Below are positions 1 to 7,110 of a stretch of 15,616 bases of DNA, in pieces. The stretch's first letter is position 1; each line of letters opens with the position of its first letter. The stretch comes from UBA2798 sp046289975 (lineage in GTDB: Bacteria; Bacteroidota; Bacteroidia; Flavobacteriales_D; UBA2798), in contig JBKBUQ010000061.1 in assembly GCA_046289975.1 (NCBI GenBank), forward strand, positions 1 through 15,616. Reading direction: 5' to 3'. The notes beneath the pieces were generated by a model, which saw only the letters and a program-made list of their open reading frames with translations, searched no databases and had not been told where the DNA came from. Both the position numbers and the translations under genes were made by a program.

Positions 1-539
1 TTCGTCTTTTTAACGATGTAGAACCCGGAATGATTCAGGACGGAACTGCCATTGGTATGGGGCTTGCGACTGCAGTGAACAGGTTGAAAGAAAGCGATGG
101 AAAAAGCAAAGTTGTAATTCTGTTAACTGATGGTGTAAATAACCAGGGAAATATTGATCCGCTTACCGCAGCAGAAATTGCAAGAGAATTTGGAGTTAGG
201 GTTTATACTATTGGTGTGGGAAAAAATGGAAAAGCACCTTTCCCGGCGATAGATCCGTTCGGCAGGAAAGTCCGCACGATGATGGATGTAAAAATCGACG
301 AGCCGATGATGAAGTCGATTGCAGAAATGACCGGAGGAAAATACTTCAGGGCTGAGAACAGGGAAAAGCTGGAATCCATTTACAAAGAGATCGACCAATT
401 AGAAAAGACGTTAATAAAAGTAACCGAATTCAGAGTTGATCCTCCTGAAAAATTTCACTCGATTTTGTTGATCGGGATGCTGCTTCTTGCTGCAGAGTTT
501 CTGCTCAGACACTTTATTTTCCGTATGATTCATGAATAA
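1..539 (+). CDS. batA: BatA, VWA-domain membrane protein (3' part only)
   Basis: This is the C-terminal part of BatA (aerotolerance operon). The frame is open from base 3, so the gene starts before the window; the ATG at 30 is internal. What is visible is the second half of a von Willebrand factor A domain: the DGTAIG segment holding the MIDAS threonine, then VILLTDG with the MIDAS aspartate. The DxSxS part of the metal site lies outside the window. The protein ends with one hydrophobic helix (about SILLIGMLLLAAEFLL) and a short basic tail. In the family, BatA is an inner-membrane protein that exposes its VWA domain for metal-dependent protein contacts. The stop overlaps the next gene by 8 nt, and the order A-B-C-D-E that follows makes the assignment firm. 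Confidence 0.9.
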   Translation, partial: RLFNDVEPGMIQDGTAIGMGLATAVNRLKESDGKSKVVILLTDGVNNQGNIDPLTAAEIAREFGVRVYTIGVGKNGKAPFPAIDPFGRKVRTMMDVKIDEPMMKSIAEMTGGKYFRAENREKLESIYKEIDQLEKTLIKVTEFRVDPPEKFHSILLIGMLLLAAEFLLRHFIFRMIHE

Positions 540-1683
540 TGCCATTACATATCGTATTCGAACATTGGTCATACTTGTGCTGATCAGTGAACTTTTATTC
601 TGGAGTGCTGCAATTAGTCTTTGGTTGTACCTGCAGTCGAATGTAGAGGAGTTCCGAATGGAAAATGTTCAACTACTTCAATTGCTCTACGGATTACCTG
701 TATTGGGTTTGTCGTATTTACTTTTTGCCAGATGGAAGAACAATGCGTTAAAACGTTTTGCAGACCATAGTCTAATCAACAGGATCGATCCCGGTAGTTC
801 TACTTCAAAATCATTTCTTCGTTTTTTCCTTTTCAGAAGTGCGATGGCCATGTTTATAATAGCACTTGCCAATCCTCAATATGGAAAAACCAAAAAAGAA
901 GCCGTTGCATCCGGAATTGATCTTATGATTGCACTGGACGTCTCCAACAGCATGCTGGCTGAAGACATGAATGCGGAAATGAATCGCTTGCGGGTTGCCC
1001 GACTATCCATTGAGAAATTATTAGGGAAATTACATGGCGATCGTATCGGATTAGTTGTTTTTGCCGGAGCCTCCTACACGCAACTTCCAATTACTACCGA
1101 TTACTCTGCTGCCAGACTCTTCTTGAGTGGCGTTAGCACCAACATGATGAGTTCACAGGGTACAGCTATTGGCAGCGCCATTGATACTTGTATGCGTGCA
1201 TTCAATTCGGAAGATGAAACGAAAAAAGCAATCATTGTAATTTCAGATGGAGAAAATCACGAAGATGATGCCATTGGTTCAGCAAAACGGGCAGAATCAG
1301 CAGGAGTGATAGTGCACACCATTGGCGTTGGTTCACCGGAGGGTAGTCCTATTCCTGTTTATGAAAACGGTCAAAAAACAGGGGTTAAGCGCGATAATGA
1401 GGGGAATACCGTTATTACCAAATTGAACGAAGCAATGCTTACTGAAATTGCCAATGCCGGAGGCGGAAGTTATACAAGAGCTAGTGGTAGTGACCTTGGA
1501 TTGGATCGTGTGGTACGCAGCATTTCCTCAATGGAAAAGAGAGAATACCTTGCAGAAATGTATACCGATTACGAAGATCAGTTTCAAATTTTTATTGGAC
1601 TTGGATTATTGTTTTTGTTATTGGAAAGTTTAATCACTGAAAAACCCAACCCATGGTTAAGGCGACTTTATTCACAGGCATAA
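532..1683 (+). CDS. batB: BatB, VWA-domain membrane protein with an N-terminal extension
   Basis: A 383-residue von Willebrand A membrane protein, the second VWA member of the Bat set. The full MIDAS is present: DVSNS at 136-140, Thr211 in SQGTAIG and Asp239 in ISDGEN. Hydrophobic helices lie near residues 11-34, 47-64, 95-112 and 348-369. Family members usually begin close to the second of these helices, equivalent to Met43 (ATG at 658). The ATG at 532 was kept because the region 532-657 encodes a clean membrane helix and overlaps batA by 8 nt, as at the other junctions of this operon. Against this, AGAGGAG at 645-651 is a good ribosome binding site for the ATG at 658. The function is certain at family level; the start is not. 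The stop lies 31 nt inside batC. Confidence 0.92.
   Translation: MNNAITYRIRTLVILVLISELLFWSAAISLWLYLQSNVEEFRMENVQLLQLLYGLPVLGLSYLLFARWKNNALKRFADHSLINRIDPGSSTSKSFLRFFLFRSAMAMFIIALANPQYGKTKKEAVASGIDLMIALDVSNSMLAEDMNAEMNRLRVARLSIEKLLGKLHGDRIGLVVFAGASYTQLPITTDYSAARLFLSGVSTNMMSSQGTAIGSAIDTCMRAFNSEDETKKAIIVISDGENHEDDAIGSAKRAESAGVIVHTIGVGSPEGSPIPVYENGQKTGVKRDNEGNTVITKLNEAMLTEIANAGGGSYTRASGSDLGLDRVVRSISSMEKREYLAEMYTDYEDQFQIFIGLGLLFLLLESLITEKPNPWLRRLYSQA
645..660 (+). promoter_or_regulatory. Alternative ribosome binding site and start codon inside batB
   Basis: AGAGGAG at 645-651 is followed after six bases by ATG at 658-660. This would give a 341-residue BatB beginning MENVQLLQLLYG, which matches the usual family N-terminus. 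Such clear Shine-Dalgarno sites are rare at the other starts in this window, so it may mark the real or a second start. It could also be chance, since it lies in a Glu-Glu-Phe coding stretch. Confidence 0.4.
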
Positions 1684-2438
1684 TCCTGCTGATTCTTGTC
1701 CCTCGTGCAAAGGGTCAGGATCAGGAATACCTTGGAAGAAAATACCTCCGTGATGCAAATGCACATTATGCAAAAGGAGAATACAAACAAGCGATGGCCA
1801 AGTATCAATTGGCCTTGCAAAGTGATCCTTCCAACGTAAAATCAGGTTACAATCTTGGTAATGCGATGTACAGGGAAAAAAATTATTCAGAAGCAATTAA
1901 AGCGTTTGAAAGCAATGCGCTTCAGCTTCGCGACCCCTTGCAAAGGGCAAAAGCGTTTCATAATTTGGGAAATGCGCATATGCAGGCGCAAGACTACCAG
2001 AAAGCAGTTGATGCCTACAAGCGTGCATTAAAAGACAATCCCAACGATGAAGATACCCGATACAACCTTGCCTATGCCCAACAAATGCTGAAACAACAGC
2101 AGCAACAAAACGAAAAAAATAAGGATCAGAATAAAGACCAGGACAAAGATCAGAATAAAGACCAGAACAAAGATCAAAATAAGGATCAAAATAAGGATCA
2201 GAACAAGAACGAAAATAAAGATCAGAACAAGGAAAACAAAGACCAGAATAAAGACGAAAACAAAGAGGACAATAAAAAAAATGGGGATCAGTCGAAACAG
2301 CAACGACCCAATCAATTAAGCAAAGAACAAGCGCAAAAAATTCTTGAAGCATTAAACGGAAATGAGAAAAAGCTTCAGGATAAGATCAACAAGAAAAAGG
2401 AAAAGGCCATTGTAACGGGCATAGAAAAAGACTGGTAA
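1653..2438 (+). CDS. batC: BatC, secreted TPR protein with a charged low-complexity tail
   Basis: A 261-residue protein with a signal peptide (about residues 1-21, ending near AKG-Q), then three TPR-like helix pairs at about 32-133 (for example YAKGEYKQAMAKYQLAL and AHMQAQDYQKAVDAYKRAL). A Gln run follows, then a Lys/Asp/Gln/Asn repeat region at 156-210. The tail LSKEQAQKILEAL and the final EKDW are typical of Bacteroidota BatC. No membrane helix follows the signal, so it is probably periplasmic and a partner of BatA, BatB or BatE. The start at 1653 lies 31 nt inside batB; it was chosen because a later start would lose the signal peptide. The stop TAA shares one base with the ATG of batD. Confidence 0.9.
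   Translation: MVKATLFTGIILLILVPRAKGQDQEYLGRKYLRDANAHYAKGEYKQAMAKYQLALQSDPSNVKSGYNLGNAMYREKNYSEAIKAFESNALQLRDPLQRAKAFHNLGNAHMQAQDYQKAVDAYKRALKDNPNDEDTRYNLAYAQQMLKQQQQQNEKNKDQNKDQDKDQNKDQNKDQNKDQNKDQNKNENKDQNKENKDQNKDENKEDNKKNGDQSKQQRPNQLSKEQAQKILEALNGNEKKLQDKINKKKEKAIVTGIEKDW
2118..2282 (+). repeat. 12-nt tandem repeat encoding NKDQ units in batC
   Basis: About thirteen consecutive imperfect units of the form AAYAARGAYCAR, each reading Asn-Lys-Asp-Gln. Seven of the first eight 4-residue units are NKDQ or DKDQ; later units drift to NKNE, NKENKDQ, NKDE and NKED. The unit length is a multiple of three, so gain or loss of units keeps the frame. The encoded tail is very hydrophilic and probably unstructured. 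Confidence 0.9.
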
Positions 2439-4156
2439 TGAAAAGCATTAAATACATCTTCTTACTTTTATTGCTTCCTCAGCAGCTGCTATCTCAAAGC
2501 GTACAGTTTGCCGCCAGAGTTTCGCGTAACAGTCTGGGGATGGATGAAAATTTTCAATTGGAAATCGCAACCAATACAGATGGAAAAGTAACCCTACCCG
2601 ATTTGTCTTCATTTCGAATAATTGGTGGTCCCAATAGAAGTAGTTTCTCCAGCACCAGCTTCTCCAACGGACAACGCATACAAGTTAATACCTACAGCTG
2701 GACCTATTGGTTAATGCCGGTTAAAGAAGGAGAATTTACCATTGGTGCTGCAAAATTGGTTTTTGAGGGAAAAGAATATACAACTGATCCCATCAAGATC
2801 AAAGTTGGCAAGGCAAAAGATCCTTCATTTTATCAAGACAATTCCCGTCAGCAAATCTTCATTTCGATTCGCACGAACAGGAATAAAGTATACGAAGGAG
2901 AACATGTGGTTGTAAGTTATACGGTAAACAATCGACTAATGCGTGCATCCATCGAAGATCATGAGTTCCCCAACCAAACCGGTTGTTGGATGCAAATCAT
3001 TGATCCGGGACAAAAAGGATGGCCGAGTTATACTGAAAAATCGGATGGGATGGATTATCAGGTCACCATTTTCAAAAAAGAAATTCTCTATCCCAATTCT
3101 TTCGGAACGCTGAAGCTGAAGCCTTATAAAATGAAAATCCTTGGTCAGGATCGTTTTTTTACAAAACAATTCGACCTTACCAGCAATTCAGCATCACTGG
3201 AAGTATTGCCTTTGCCACAAGGAAAACCGGAATCATTTTCGGGTGCAGTAGGAAAGTTTAAAATGGAAGCCAGTATCAATAAAACCGAATTAAAAACAAA
3301 CGATGGAATAGACCTTACCGTTAAAATCAATGGAAACGGTAATTTTATGTTCATTGATAAAATTCCTTTCTCGTTACCATCCGACATAGAAACATACGAC
3401 CCCGAAATAAAAGAAAAACTCAGTTATTCCGAATCCGGAACCAATGGATCCAAAGAATTCCGTTACCTGTTAATCCCCCGAAAAAAAGGAAAATATACGA
3501 TCGGTCCTATTCAATTTTCCTATTTCGATCCTGAAAAGAAACAGTATTTCACTATCGAGAGCGAGGCTTTTCCGATCACTGTTTTAAAAGGAGAAAATGA
3601 AGATCAGCCCTCAATGGTTCAATCCTCTGAGGTAGAGATCATCGATCAGGATATTCGTCATTACCCTTCCTACAGGGACGATAGTTTTCAACCTGATCAT
3701 CTGTTCTTTGGAAGTAAATTGTTCTTTTTTTTATTGCTAACCGGACCTTTGGCTTATATCCTGGTAATATTTATCGGAAGAAAAAGGAGCTTGTCACCAG
3801 AAGAAATTATCAGCAATAAACAAAAGAAAGCGAGTAAATTTGCTATTCAGCAATTGGAATCTGCAAGGAAAGCTCTTGAAAAGGGAGATAGTTCAACATT
3901 CTATGCAGAACTATGGAAAGCGCTAAATGGGTATTTGTCCAATAAATTATTGATGGAGATTTCCGGAATGACCAAAGAAAATATTCGTTCTGTGATGGAA
4001 AAAAAAGGAGCCGGAGCAATTGAAATTGATGCCTTTCTTCGTGTAATCGAATTGTGTGAACTTACCCGATTTGGAATGGCTCAATCCGTCAACGGAATTG
4101 AAATCTACAATGAAACGTTAAGTCTGATTGATCAACTTGAAAGTCAACTGAAATGA
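2438..4156 (+). CDS. batD: BatD, membrane-anchored oxygen-tolerance protein
   Basis: A 572-residue protein of the BatD family. It has a signal peptide (MKSIKYIFLLLLLPQQLLSQ), about 400 residues of beta-rich periplasmic sequence with repeated Ig-like segments (KEGEFTIG and KKGKYTIGPIQF mark the ends of similar units), one membrane helix at about 423-447, and a helical cytoplasmic tail of about 120 residues. The length is normal for Bacteroidota BatD. It is the large envelope component of the Bat complex; the biochemical role is unknown. Its ATG uses the last A of the batC stop, and its TGA overlaps the batE ATG, so expression is tied to both neighbours. Confidence 0.92.
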   Translation: MKSIKYIFLLLLLPQQLLSQSVQFAARVSRNSLGMDENFQLEIATNTDGKVTLPDLSSFRIIGGPNRSSFSSTSFSNGQRIQVNTYSWTYWLMPVKEGEFTIGAAKLVFEGKEYTTDPIKIKVGKAKDPSFYQDNSRQQIFISIRTNRNKVYEGEHVVVSYTVNNRLMRASIEDHEFPNQTGCWMQIIDPGQKGWPSYTEKSDGMDYQVTIFKKEILYPNSFGTLKLKPYKMKILGQDRFFTKQFDLTSNSASLEVLPLPQGKPESFSGAVGKFKMEASINKTELKTNDGIDLTVKINGNGNFMFIDKIPFSLPSDIETYDPEIKEKLSYSESGTNGSKEFRYLLIPRKKGKYTIGPIQFSYFDPEKKQYFTIESEAFPITVLKGENEDQPSMVQSSEVEIIDQDIRHYPSYRDDSFQPDHLFFGSKLFFFLLLTGPLAYILVIFIGRKRSLSPEEIISNKQKKASKFAIQQLESARKALEKGDSSTFYAELWKALNGYLSNKLLMEISGMTKENIRSVMEKKGAGAIEIDAFLRVIELCELTRFGMAQSVNGIEIYNETLSLIDQLESQLK

Positions 4157-4893
4157 AACGGATAATTCTTCTACTCCTTGTTTTATCAGCATCTTTTTGC
4201 CGTGCGGATGAGAGTACCTTTCAACAGGCAGATCAATTGTACAAATCACAACAGTACGATTCAGCCAGGGTTCTTTTTGAATCGATGCTTGCAGAAGACA
4301 AACAATCAGCGGTTATCTTTTTTGCATTGGGTAATTGCTATTACCGTCTGAGCGACCCTGTTACTGCAGTTTACTATTATGAAAAAGCGATTAAACTGGA
4401 TCCCAATAATCCTGATCTGAAAGCGAATATTGCCTTTGTCAGAAAACAATTCAAAGACAAGGTGAATACAGATCGCAGCGGCATATCGGGATGGGTGTTT
4501 TCTATTGTTAATGACAATCATCCGAACAAATGGTCGGGAACTGCTGTGATAATGATCAATTTTGCATTTCTATCATTGATCCTCTCGCGTTTTTTGTCTG
4601 CGAAAAAATCGCGCATTGCTTTTATTGCGGGAAGTGTTGCAATGGTTCTTGGAATTTCAAGACTAATTCCGGCCTGGTACCAATACAGCAGCATCACCAA
4701 TCAGCATCAAGGAATTGTAAAAACTGATCGTACTGAAATTAAAAGCGCACCTTCTGAAAACAGCAGCACCGTTTTTATTCTATCTGAAGGAACGAAAGTA
4801 AACATAACGGAAAGCAATGAATCCTGGCTTGAAATCAATATCGGCGATGCCAATGTTGGTTGGATTTCACGTGAACAAATTCTTGAAATTTGA
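4153..4893 (+). CDS. batE: BatE, TPR and SH3-like domain membrane protein
   Basis: A 246-residue protein: signal peptide (about 1-19), TPR helices at about 21-100 (FFALGNCYYRLSDPVTAVYYYEKAI is the clearest unit), two membrane helices at about 128-147 and 154-172, and a C-terminal bacterial SH3-like domain at 187-246, recognisable from KSAPSENSSTVFILSEGTKV and the closing VGWI. The TPR-TM-TM-SH3 order is the classic Bacteroidota BatE layout. SH3-like domains of this kind often contact peptidoglycan or proteins in the periplasm; for BatE this is inference. It overlaps batD by 4 nt (ATGA) and the next gene by 4 nt (TTGA). Confidence 0.9.
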   Translation: MKRIILLLLVLSASFCRADESTFQQADQLYKSQQYDSARVLFESMLAEDKQSAVIFFALGNCYYRLSDPVTAVYYYEKAIKLDPNNPDLKANIAFVRKQFKDKVNTDRSGISGWVFSIVNDNHPNKWSGTAVIMINFAFLSLILSRFLSAKKSRIAFIAGSVAMVLGISRLIPAWYQYSSITNQHQGIVKTDRTEIKSAPSENSSTVFILSEGTKVNITESNESWLEINIGDANVGWISREQILEI

Positions 4894-5681
4894 GCAAAAT
4901 TAAACCATCCATAGTAATTCTGGGAACAGGAAATGTTGCCTATGCGTTGGGAATTGCCCTGTATAAAAATGGCTATCCAATAAAGCAGGTATATAGCCGC
5001 TCGCACGAAAAAGCAATGCAGCTGGCCCGAAAACTGAAAGCGTCCTTTACCGACGATCTCCGCGCAATCGAAAACGATGCTTCTGTTTATTTACTGGCGA
5101 TCAGTGATGATGCCTTACCCGAATTATGTAAAGTGCTCCCACGACTAGGCGGAATTGTAATGCATACATCAGGAAGCACACCGCTCTCCGTTCTAAAAAA
5201 ACAAAATCACATCGCTGTCGTTTATCCCTTGCAGACCTTGCAAAAAGATCGTCAACCGGATTGGCAAAAAACACCCTTTTTGGTTGAAGCAAATGATGAT
5301 GCCGGTTTGAAAATGGTAAAAAGCATTGCACGTACACTGAGTAAAAAAGTCATTTATTGCACATCCGAAGAACGAAAGCAAGTCCACCTGGCTGCAGTTA
5401 TTGCAAGTAATTTCAGTAATCACCTGTTTGCGCTTTCGCAAGAGATTCTTCAGTCAAATAAACTTCCAACAGATCTTCTTGCTCCACTCATTGAGGAGAC
5501 TACCAAAAAAAGTCTGATAGGAGATGCAAAAGCCAAACAAACAGGTCCTGCACGAAGAGGTGATCAAACCATCCTTCGCAAGCATCTCAATATGCTCAAT
5601 AACGATCCACTCACAAAAAGTATTTACAAACTGATTTCTGCTTCCATACAGAAAATGTATTCCACAAAATCGAAAAAATGA
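4890..5681 (+). CDS. Rossmann-like and DUF2520 domain protein
   Basis: A 263-residue protein with an N-terminal NAD(P)-binding fold, seen in IVILGTGNVA (Gly12, Gly14, Asn15), and a helical DUF2520 domain from about residue 125. The C-terminal half has the family signature around His166 and Asn174 (VHLAAVIASNFSNH). It resembles F420/NADP oxidoreductase and ketopantoate-reductase-type dehydrogenases, but no substrate is established for this group. The start is TTG at 4890, overlapping the batE stop as TTGA. No ATG or GTG occurs in frame early enough to keep the GxGNVA loop, so the TTG start is well supported. The stop overlaps the next gene by 4 nt. No signal peptide, so cytoplasmic. Confidence 0.88.
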   Translation: MSKIKPSIVILGTGNVAYALGIALYKNGYPIKQVYSRSHEKAMQLARKLKASFTDDLRAIENDASVYLLAISDDALPELCKVLPRLGGIVMHTSGSTPLSVLKKQNHIAVVYPLQTLQKDRQPDWQKTPFLVEANDDAGLKMVKSIARTLSKKVIYCTSEERKQVHLAAVIASNFSNHLFALSQEILQSNKLPTDLLAPLIEETTKKSLIGDAKAKQTGPARRGDQTILRKHLNMLNNDPLTKSIYKLISASIQKMYSTKSKK

Positions 5682-6091
5682 ATTACTGGCTTTTAAAATC
5701 AGAACCTGACGTGTTTTCCTGGGATGACCTGGTAAAAAAAGGACCTTCTGTTTGGGATGGAGTGCGCAATTACCAGGCACGAAACAATTTAAAAGCCATG
5801 AAAAAAGGTGATAAGGCCCTCTTCTATCACAGCAACATTGGCCGTGAAATTGTAGGTGTTGCAACCATTACCAAACCCTTTTTTCCTGATCCAACGATTG
5901 ACGATGAGCGATGGGTAGCTGTTGAAGTGAAGGCACAGAAAAAATTTAAAAATGCTGTTACACTAGATACGATCAAAAACACTCCTGCACTAGCCAAACT
6001 ACCACTTGTAACCCATTCGAGGTTAAGTGTGATGCCGGTTTCGGAATTGGATTTTGTTCTGATTTGCGACATGGGAGGAATTGTCTCATAA
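5678..6091 (+). CDS. EVE domain-containing protein
   Basis: A 137-residue single-domain protein of the EVE family (PUA-like fold, related to human THYN1). Visible hallmarks are the opening YWLLKSEPD, WDGVRNYQARN at 26-36, GD at 44-45, FYHS at 49-52, IVGVA at 58-62 and the closing SRLSVMPVS at 114-122. EVE proteins bind modified bases in DNA or RNA (5-methylcytosine and related marks are the studied cases). The ligand of this one cannot be read from sequence. Length is normal and there is no secretion signal. The ATG overlaps the preceding stop (ATGA), so it is the last gene of the bat-led operon. Confidence 0.93.
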   Translation: MNYWLLKSEPDVFSWDDLVKKGPSVWDGVRNYQARNNLKAMKKGDKALFYHSNIGREIVGVATITKPFFPDPTIDDERWVAVEVKAQKKFKNAVTLDTIKNTPALAKLPLVTHSRLSVMPVSELDFVLICDMGGIVS

Positions 6092-6124
6092 TCAAAACAC
6101 TGAAAATAGAATTCAATTAATTCA

Positions 6125-6158
6125 TTGCTTTAGGCTTTCAGCTATTTTATTATTTTTG
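6125..6158 (+). promoter_or_regulatory. Candidate Bacteroidota-type promoter of yebC
   Basis: TATTTTTG at 6151-6158 matches the Bacteroidota -7 element TAnnTTTG exactly. TTG at 6125-6127 lies 23 nt upstream, at the long end of the spacing known for flavobacterial -33 elements. Transcription would begin near 6165, leaving a leader of about 10 nt before the ATG at 6175. The -33 half is weak, so the call rests on the -7 element and its position. Confidence 0.45.
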
Positions 6159-6174
6159 CTCAAAATTGATTCAT

Positions 6175-6882
6175 ATGGGACGCGCGTTTGAATACCGTAA
6201 AGCAAGAAAGATGGCACGCTGGTCGGCTATGTCGACGACTTTTACCAAGATTGGTAAAGAGATCAGCATGTCGGTAAAGGCAGGTGGATCAGATCCCAAT
6301 ACCAACAGCCGCCTACGCGCAGCAATGCAAAACGCACGTTCTGCCAATATGCCAAAGGCAAATGTAGAAGCAGCCATTAAAAAAGCAACGGATAAAGACG
6401 CTTCGAATTATGAAGAAGTAAACTATGAAGGTTATGGTCCAAATGGAGTTGCCATTTTCATTGAAACAGCAACCGATAATACCACAAGAACCGTTGCCAA
6501 TATGCGCACCATTTTCAATAAGGGCGGAGGATCGATCGGTACCTCAGGATCATTAGATTTTGTATTCGAACGTAAAGCCAATTTCACGGTAAAAAACACC
6601 GGAATCAATGTTGAAGAACTGGAGTTGGAATTGATTGATGCGGGTTTGGAAGAAATTGAAGCCGATGCAGAAGAAATCTTTATTGTAACCAAGTTTGCAG
6701 ATTTCGGCGCAATGCAAAAAGCGTTGGAAGGAAAAGGTTTTGAAATTTTAAGTGCAGAAAAAGTCCGCACCCCATTAAGTACTGTTGAAGTCACTCCCGA
6801 ACAACGCGAAGCAATCGAGAAAATGGTGGAGAAATTCGAAGAAGATGATGATGTGCAGCAGGTGTTTACGAATATGGCGTGA
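6175..6882 (+). CDS. yebC: YebC/PmpR family regulator or translation factor
   Basis: A 235-residue member of the YebC/PmpR/TACO1 family. It opens with the canonical MGRAFEYRKARKMARWS, has the helical first domain with FTKIGKEI, the signature YEGYGPNGVAIFIETATDN at about 82-100, and GGSIGTSGSLDFVF. Homologues were described as transcription regulators and more recently as ribosome-associated factors that help translation through difficult sequences such as polyproline. An in-frame TTG at 6166 would add three residues, but the conserved Met-Gly-Arg start fixes the ATG at 6175. It stands apart from the preceding operon by 83 nt with its own candidate promoter. The acidic C-terminus EDDDVQQVFTNM is family-typical. 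Confidence 0.95.
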   Translation: MGRAFEYRKARKMARWSAMSTTFTKIGKEISMSVKAGGSDPNTNSRLRAAMQNARSANMPKANVEAAIKKATDKDASNYEEVNYEGYGPNGVAIFIETATDNTTRTVANMRTIFNKGGGSIGTSGSLDFVFERKANFTVKNTGINVEELELELIDAGLEEIEADAEEIFIVTKFADFGAMQKALEGKGFEILSAEKVRTPLSTVEVTPEQREAIEKMVEKFEEDDDVQQVFTNMA

Positions 6883-7110
6883 TGCTATTCCTGTTTTATT
6901 GTGCTAAATTTTCCTTAAGGTGTTTTGTTTAGGTAGTTCAGAAGTAGTTATTCATATAGCATTACACTTCATTCGATTTATATTAATAATTTGATTTCGA
7001 ATGGATTAACATTTGTGGTCTTATGAATTTTGCTTAAGCAATTTTTTTTTAGGACTTGTTAGCCTCAATCTTTTAAGAAAGATTAATTTAGAAAAGGAAA
7101 CCACTTTGCT
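6883..7110 (+). promoter_or_regulatory. Leader region of the giant secreted protein gene
   Basis: A gene-free 228-nt stretch, very AT-rich. It contains a CCTTAAGG palindrome (6913-6920), an inverted repeat CATTCGA/TCGAATG (6970-6976 and 6997-7003, 20-nt loop), a run of nine T (7042-7050) and a second inverted repeat AATCTTT/AAAGATT (7067-7084, 4-nt loop) ending 26 nt before the start codon. No exact TAnnTTTG element was found; AACATTTG (7008-7015) and GAATTTTG (7025-7032) each differ at one base. No clear terminator for yebC is visible. The regulatory role is inferred from position only. Confidence 0.4.

Noticed and set aside
2118..2282. Possible CRISPR or minisatellite locus from the regular short repeats
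   Set aside because: Units are contiguous 12-mers without spacers and lie in frame within batC.
2028..2315. Antisense reading frame of 95 residues that is almost all Leu, Ile, Val and Phe, resembling a membrane protein
   Set aside because: It is the reverse complement of the NKDQ repeat in batC; Lys, Asn, Asp and Gln codons read as Phe, Leu, Ile and Val on the other strand. The sense frame has full batC features.
6166..6174. TTG start for yebC
   Set aside because: The family start Met-Gly-Arg-Ala-Phe is at 6175 and the predicted transcript begins around 6165.
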